Position numbers and translations under genes: made by a program
Notes under the pieces: generated by a model
Told to the model about the DNA's origin: nothing
Seen by the model: the letters and a program-made list of their open reading frames with translations, nothing else
Databases searched by the model: none
In this document: positions 11,053 through 12,922 of the stretch, one piece after another
Numbering within the stretch: position 1 is the stretch's first letter
Layout of the letters: every line of letters begins with the position of its first letter
From: Salpingoeca rosetta
Lineage: Eukaryota; Opisthokonta; Choanoflagellata; Craspedida; Salpingoecidae
Assembly (NCBI RefSeq): GCF_000188695.1
Contig: NW_004754905.1
Coordinates: 507,958 to 520,879, forward strand
Direction of reading: 5' to 3'
DNA length: 12,922 nucleotides

Positions 11053-11819
11053 GCGGGCAAAGCAAACGCACTTGACTGGTCGGCCCAGTTCCAGAGGACG
11101 AGGGAGCGGTGTGGAGGAGCGTCCATGGCGTACAGGAGGCTCCCGGACGCATCGAATGCAAGCGCACACGGCAGCGCATCTTCACCCTCTGGTATGGCAT
11201 GGCATGGCATGGTATGACAGGCAGTGGGGGTGCGTGAATGAGGAAACCAGTTCTCGCAATGTGCCACCTCGCTACAGCGTACAGCAATTGCAGCGCGGTG
11301 CAACAAGACGGCTTGAACCACGTGTGTTACCTCGCTCGAGGACGGCAAGCACTTCGTTTGTGGTGGCCGAGCGCACGGTGATGACTGGATCCGGTTGCTC
11401 CAGCACGTACGCGTAGACGCGGCGCTGGGTGCTGGCGGCAAGCGCAAACACGGGCGCATCTGGATCCACGATTTGCGGCTGCAAAAGACATGGAACAGAA
11501 CGGCATGGCAAAGATCAGACGACGGAGAGAGAGAAAAAGAAGTGGGAGCAGCAAAGGACCACACAGAGAACCGTGTTGCATCACCACGACCACCAATGCC
11601 AACATCAACGCCAACGCCAACATCAGCGCTGACGCCAACGCTCGGCATCGACGTTGTTAGCACCAGCAGCAGGCAAGCACACATGCACAGAAAACGCACA
11701 GTGACTGTGTTGCTTTGCGTGTCCAGAGTGCACAGCAGCGAGTTGCATGTGTACACTGCAGTGGTGTCTGTCGTCGCGTGGACGCCACTGTCACAGCCAA
11801 CCGCCCACACACCCTCCAT
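1022..11819 (-). CDS. CFAP43: CFAP43 (WDR96-type) axonemal tether protein, 28 exons
   Basis: CFAP43 works with CFAP44 in the tether/tether-head complex that anchors the inner dynein arm I1/f motor domain to the axoneme (family knowledge). Exons in transcript order: 11819-11700, 11478-11331, 11188-11072, 10876-10729, 10526-10349, 10095-9975, 9732-9636, 9419-9257, 9057-8641, 8400-8250, 8072-7828, 7634-7574, 7277-6949, 6690-6574, 6358-6305, 5964-5815, 5552-5451, 5189-5070, 4937-4578, 4414-4271, 3997-3737, 3475-3375, 3093-2877, 2683-2559, 2381-2280, 2014-1936, 1690-1625, 1390-1205. They sum to 1493 codons with every junction in phase. Blocks recalled from vertebrate CFAP43 are visible: VLWNWADQS (about 120-128), [14 protein letters not shown] (883-896), DDEITVER (1117-1124), [14 protein letters not shown] (1155-1168), IPQPSFM (1178-1184) and [13 protein letters not shown] (1344-1356). 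ATG 11819 is chosen for its context (G at -3 and +4) and because the N-terminus then aligns; an in-frame ATG at 12014 has poor context. The 3' end is uncertain. Confidence 0.93.
1395..1475. repeat. TG-rich tract in CFAP43 intron 27
   Basis: TG units with CG and AT interruptions. On the gene strand it reads CA repeats that run almost directly into the exon 28 acceptor (CACACAACACCAG). Confidence 0.9.
1761..1917. repeat. Opposed homopolymer-like tracts in CFAP43 intron 26
   Basis: A TG run followed by nine G lies at about 1761-1785, and a run of C at about 1906-1915. On the gene strand this is a G run near the donor and a C run plus CA near the acceptor, so the two tracts could pair. Confidence 0.7.
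2238..2259. repeat. (ACC)n trinucleotide run in CFAP43 intron 25
   Basis: About seven CCA units. In the transcript they read UGG and lie some 20-40 nt downstream of the exon 25 donor. Confidence 0.85.
2465..2535. repeat. CA-rich tract in CFAP43 intron 24
   Basis: CA units with AT and CG interruptions. In the transcript they read GU and lie within about 25 nt of the exon 24 donor. Confidence 0.9.
3230..3346. repeat. CA-rich tract in CFAP43 intron 22
   Basis: Imperfect CA repeats plus a pure run of about 20 units at 3305-3346. In the transcript they read GU and start about 30 nt after the exon 22 donor. Confidence 0.9.
3545..3690. repeat. Degenerate CA/CG tract in CFAP43 intron 21
   Basis: CACA, CACG and CGCG units. 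In the transcript they are GU/CG repeats, beginning about 45 nt after the exon 21 donor. Confidence 0.85.
4090..4230. repeat. CA-rich tracts in CFAP43 intron 20
   Basis: Three CA runs separated by unique sequence. Part of this is a near-duplication: CAACACGCAACACCACACAC occurs twice, around 4158 and 4190. The transcript reads GU repeats in the donor half of the intron. Confidence 0.8.
4437..4482. repeat. (TGG)n run in CFAP43 intron 19
   Basis: About 14 TGG units with one TGA. In the transcript they read CCA and lie just upstream of the exon 20 acceptor. Confidence 0.9.
4722..4850 (-). other. CFAP43: Asp/Gly-rich linker in CFAP43 exon 19
   Basis: Predicted residues about 976-1018 are almost entirely Gly, Asp, Ser, Asn and Lys. 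They are encoded by GGTGAT-like units, so this is a repeat-derived coding stretch. It follows a small Met-Thr-Pro repeat (about 4884-4916). Vertebrate CFAP43 has a Glu-rich stretch at this place (recalled), so acidity is kept but composition differs. Confidence 0.8.
5041..5069. repeat. CA tract abutting the exon 18 donor
   Basis: On the gene strand the exon ends CAG and the intron begins directly with GTGTGTGTGTGTG, so the microsatellite contains the 5' splice site itself. Confidence 0.9.
5236..5413. repeat. TG arm and CA arm of CFAP43 intron 17
   Basis: A TG run lies at about 5242-5265 and a CA/CG run at about 5351-5414. In transcript sense GU is next to the donor and CA next to the acceptor, so the arms are complementary. 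An 11-bp perfect inverted repeat lies between them. Confidence 0.85.
5270..5311. repeat. Perfect 11-bp inverted repeat, 20-nt loop
   Basis: GTGCACATACG at 5270-5280 pairs with CGTATGTGCAC at 5301-5311, and CATA/TATG pair inside the loop. It lies in intron 17 of CFAP43. It may simply be purine-pyrimidine repeat drift. Confidence 0.75.
5690..5775. repeat. CA tract in CFAP43 intron 16
   Basis: A nearly pure CA run. In the transcript it is GU, starting about 40 nt after the GC donor of exon 16. Confidence 0.9.
5809..5814 (-). promoter_or_regulatory. CFAP43: Non-canonical GC 5' splice site of CFAP43 intron 16
   Basis: On the gene strand the exon 16 boundary reads GAG then GCAAGT, the usual context of GC-AG introns (strong pairing around a GC). 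Using it keeps phase 0 and joins DIQTE to the ILKEQ of exon 17, matching the family order. No in-phase GT donor that preserves both conserved blocks was seen next to it. Confidence 0.75.
6198..6260. repeat. (CCA)n/(CCT)n tract in CFAP43 intron 15
   Basis: CCA units, then CCT/CTC units, then CCA again. In the transcript it is a G-rich UGG/AGG block within about 45-105 nt of the exon 15 donor. Confidence 0.85.
6704..6827. repeat. TG/GTGG tracts in CFAP43 intron 13
   Basis: Several TG runs broken by GTGGTG. On the gene strand they are CA repeats just upstream of the exon 14 acceptor (GTGCACCACAG). Confidence 0.9.
7335..7560. repeat. Mixed TG, CA and TGA/TGG repeats in CFAP43 intron 12
   Basis: A TG-rich block lies at about 7336-7400, a CA block at about 7421-7445 and GATGGTGGT units at about 7492-7560. 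The TG and CA blocks form a complementary pair in the order GU then CA in the transcript. The trinucleotide block next to the donor reads CACCAU, the one clear exception to the window-wide polarity. Confidence 0.8.
7713..7827. repeat. CA tract abutting the exon 11 donor
   Basis: CA runs broken by AG and CG. On the gene strand exon 11 ends GAG and the intron begins GTGTGTGTGTG, so the tract starts at the splice site. Confidence 0.9.
8083..8150. repeat. TG tract in CFAP43 intron 10
   Basis: A TG run of about 20 units plus degenerate flanks. On the gene strand it is CA, close to the exon 11 acceptor (CAACACCAACAG). Confidence 0.9.
8402..8453. repeat. TG/CG tract abutting the exon 10 acceptor
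   Basis: On the gene strand the CA repeat runs directly into the CACCAG acceptor of exon 10, replacing a polypyrimidine tract. Confidence 0.9.
8980..9012 (-). repeat. CFAP43: Poly-Ser run of 11 codons in CFAP43 exon 9
   Basis: Eleven consecutive Ser codons, mostly TCA, form a (GAT)n-type microsatellite inside an exon, residues about 380-390. His, Asp and Gln runs follow it. The array is likely length-polymorphic and probably a flexible loop of the propeller region. Confidence 0.9.
9181..9240. repeat. 20-bp unit repeated three times exactly
   Basis: The unit CACACACTCGCACACACGCG occurs three times head to tail within the CA-rich tract of intron 8. In the transcript it is a GU/CG-rich minisatellite in the donor half of the intron. 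Confidence 0.95.
9421..9540. repeat. TGG/TGA repeats and 8-bp array in CFAP43 intron 7
   Basis: GGTGGTGAT-like units are followed by an exact four-copy array of GAGATGGT at 9501-9532. On the gene strand these are CCA/CAUC-rich and precede the exon 8 acceptor. Confidence 0.9.
9748..9930. repeat. TG arm and CA arm of CFAP43 intron 6
   Basis: A TG-rich segment lies at about 9748-9805 and a CA-rich segment at about 9856-9930. The latter includes two tandem exact copies of ACACGTGTATGTACAC (9869-9900). In transcript order GU is near the donor and CA near the acceptor. Confidence 0.85.
10111..10157. repeat. TG tract in CFAP43 intron 5
   Basis: TG and CG units; CA on the gene strand, shortly before the exon 6 acceptor. 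Confidence 0.85.
10621..10712. repeat. CA/CG tract in CFAP43 intron 4
   Basis: CACG and CACA units with short palindromes. It reads GU/CG in the transcript, beginning about 20 nt after the exon 4 donor. Confidence 0.85.
11009..11048. repeat. (CT)n run in CFAP43 intron 3
   Basis: About 18 CT units. On the gene strand it is a (GA)n purine tract about 25 nt after the exon 3 donor. If it were on the other strand it would look like a polypyrimidine tract, but no exon follows on the + strand. Confidence 0.9.
11191..11217. repeat. Pentanucleotide (GGCAT)n abutting the exon 3 acceptor
   Basis: Five units of GGCAT/GGTAT. On the gene strand the array ATGCC ends in CATACCAG, the exon 3 acceptor, so repeat and splice site are fused. 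Confidence 0.85.
11593..11645. repeat. Degenerate GCCAAC hexamer array in CFAP43 intron 1
   Basis: About eight copies of a GCCAAC/ATCAAC-like hexamer. It reads GUUGGC in the transcript, on the donor side of intron 1. Confidence 0.7.
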
Positions 11820-12125
11820 CTCTGGCTGGTTGCTGTCGCGGGCTGATGGTGGTCTGTGAACTGATGTGACAAGCTGTGCTCTTGTGGTCTGTTTGCGTTG
11901 TTGTGTTGGTGTTGTTTCTGCCTGCACGTCGTTCGTTGTCTTCTTCGTCGTTGCCAACCAGTCGATTGTAGAGGATTGGCGAATATCTTTCAGAAACTGT
12001 TTGTAATTGTGCATGGAATCAAATTCGGAACTTCTATTTTCCGGGGAAAGGTCGATTATGGATGCGTGAACCAACGGAGAGGTGGAAGCAAAAGGGCGGG
12101 CGAAACGATGTAGCAAGCAACAAGG

Positions 12126-12174
<49 letters not shown>

Positions 12175-12259
12175 TGTGGGTGTGTGTGTGGGTGTGGGTG
12201 TGGGTGTGTGGATGTGTGGATGGGTGTGTGTGTGTGGGTGTGGGTGTGTGAGGTTGTGT
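11820..12259 (-). other. Intergenic region between UNG and CFAP43
   Basis: About 440 bp separate the UNG stop from the chosen CFAP43 start. The region must hold the UNG 3' UTR and the CFAP43 promoter and 5' UTR. The exon 1 frame stays open upstream, with an in-frame ATG at 12014-12012 that has T at -3 and so a poor context. No AATAAA, TATA box or recognisable ciliary promoter motif was identified by eye. The UNG-proximal part is a TG/GTGGG repeat; the rest looks unique. Confidence 0.6.
12129..12250. repeat. TG and GTGGG repeats just after the UNG stop
   Basis: A pure TG run at 12129-12166 is followed by variants with GTGTGGG and GGATG. On the UNG strand it is a CA/CACCC repeat beginning about 10 nt after the stop, so the mRNA 3' UTR is probably CA-rich. 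Confidence 0.9.
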
Positions 12260-12834
12260 TCACTTGCAGATGGATGCCCAGTCAATCTCGCCACGTTTCA
12301 TCTTCTTCAGGTAGCTGTTGGCTTGGGAGAAGTGGCGGCACCCTGTTGTTGTGTGTGTATGCATTGCAGTGTGAGTTGATGTGATGATGACACAAATGAT
12401 ACATGCACTGAATTGCAAGAGCGCAACACATGCAAAACCTAAAGACGCCAAACTGACCCCGGAACCGCGTGACAGAGAGCGGGGATGGGTGTGCACCCTC
12501 AAGCACCAGATGCTTTTGCTGTGAGGTGGAATTAAGGCAAGGGAAGCGAAGCGGGTGATGCGTGCGGTTTTGGAGTGGAAAAGAGAGGACATGTGGACAA
12601 GTGTGTGAGTCGGGCGTCAATGGTGTTCGCGCGCAGACACACACGAGATGCACATGCATGCAAGACAAATGCACACACCCGTGTAAGCAATACACACCCA
12701 TGCACATACAGCAAGCGCACCTTGTTGATTTTCTTGCCCTTCTTCTTTGCGTAGTTGCCCCAGAGGATGAACACAACATTGGACATGTTCTTGTTGATCC
12801 AGTCCACAACTGCATCCGTAAACGTCTCCCAGCC
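12260..12834 (-). CDS. UNG: Uracil-DNA glycosylase, C-terminal three exons (partial)
   Basis: Family 1 uracil-DNA glycosylase removes uracil from DNA and starts base excision repair in nucleus and mitochondria. Exons: 12834-12721, 12518-12458 and 12342-12260 with stop TGA at 12262-12260; phases 0 and 1 agree. Visible family blocks are [30 protein letters not shown], the DNA-intercalation loop [12 protein letters not shown] with its conserved His and Leu, [14 protein letters not shown], and the terminal IDW. The water-activating Asp motif and the rest of the N-terminus lie beyond the right edge. One oddity: the segment after HPSPLS is one residue shorter than the usual RGFFG form, exactly where the second intron sits. 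The identification is secure; the fine structure of that junction is less so. Confidence 0.95.
12636..12712. repeat. Degenerate CA tract in the first visible UNG intron
   Basis: Scattered CACA and CATG units. In the transcript they are GU-rich and lie just after the donor at 12720. Confidence 0.7.
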
Positions 12835-12846
12835 CTGTTGTTGTCG

Positions 12847-12850
<4 letters not shown>

Positions 12851-12922
<72 letters not shown>
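12851..12922. repeat. (TG)36 microsatellite at the window edge
   Basis: Thirty-six pure TG units reach the last base. On the UNG strand this is a CA repeat just upstream of the acceptor of the exon starting at 12834. The full length is unknown because it runs off the window. Confidence 0.97.

Larger units (their letters stand above)
6949..11819 (-). other. CFAP43: CFAP43 N-terminal WD / beta-propeller region (exons 1-13)
   Basis: Predicted residues 1 to about 765 alternate short hydrophobic strands with Gly/Asp turns, as in degenerate WD repeats. Examples are [20 protein letters not shown] (exon 2), [16 protein letters not shown] followed by VLWNW (exon 3), [20 protein letters not shown] (exon 6), [20 protein letters not shown] (exon 8), [20 protein letters not shown] (exon 9) and [20 protein letters not shown] (exon 13). 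Canonical WD dipeptides are mostly absent, as is usual in this family. Low-complexity insertions sit at surface-loop positions: five Asp in exon 8 and eleven Ser in exon 9. Confidence 0.85.

Noticed and set aside
12012..12014. Upstream in-frame ATG as the CFAP43 start
   Set aside because: It has T at -3 and would add 65 residues with no resemblance to the family; the ATG at 11819-11817 has purine at -3, G at +4 and an N-terminus that aligns. It is not fully excluded.
11046..12263. 405-codon open frame on the - strand as a single gene
   Set aside because: It joins a CA-repeat translation, the region upstream of CFAP43, exon 1, intron 1 and a frame-shifted reading of exon 2 before reaching exon 3. 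Only the exon 1 and exon 3 parts read as CFAP43.
1..12922. tRNA, rRNA, transposon, telomere or viral sequence
   Set aside because: None was recognised by eye. The repeats are simple microsatellites and no long terminal repeats, integrase or reverse transcriptase motifs were seen.

Overview
This is nuclear DNA from an intron-rich, flagellated eukaryote that uses the standard genetic code. Three genes are visible: the 3' end of an unrecognised + strand gene (about 143-997), a nearly complete - strand gene for the axonemal protein CFAP43 (about 11819 down to 1022), and the last three coding exons of a - strand uracil-DNA glycosylase (UNG, 12834 down to 12260, running off the right edge). A flagellar dynein-tether protein, GC-rich third positions and many short introns fit a unicellular holozoan such as a choanoflagellate. 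That assignment is inference; I cannot name the species.

Layout. 1-142 is the intron tail upstream of the first visible + strand exon. 143-997 holds three + strand exons. 998-1204 is a short convergent gap between that gene and the last solid CFAP43 exon. 1205-11819 is CFAP43: 28 exons whose splice phases all agree, summing by hand to 4479 nt, or 1493 codons. The N-terminal half (exons 1-13) looks like WD/beta-propeller sequence; the C-terminal half (exons 14-28) is charged coiled coil. 11820-12259 separates CFAP43 from UNG and carries a long TG tract. 12260-12834 is UNG, followed by a 72-bp TG tract to the window edge.

Most long open frames in the raw sequence are artefacts of (CA)n/(TG)n tracts, read as His-Thr or Cys-Val runs. 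The real exons are 54-417 bp and sit between those tracts.

The most interesting signal is not a gene. Nearly every intron carries a simple repeat whose type depends on its place relative to the splice sites. Read in the sense of the transcript, GU, UGG, GA or G-rich repeats lie on the donor side, and CA, CCA or C-rich repeats lie on the acceptor side. The tracts sometimes run straight into the donor GT or the acceptor CAG, and several introns carry both complementary arms in the order GU then CA. Acceptors mostly lack a U-rich polypyrimidine tract. Together this suggests that repeat RNA, by protein binding or base pairing, helps define introns in this genome.
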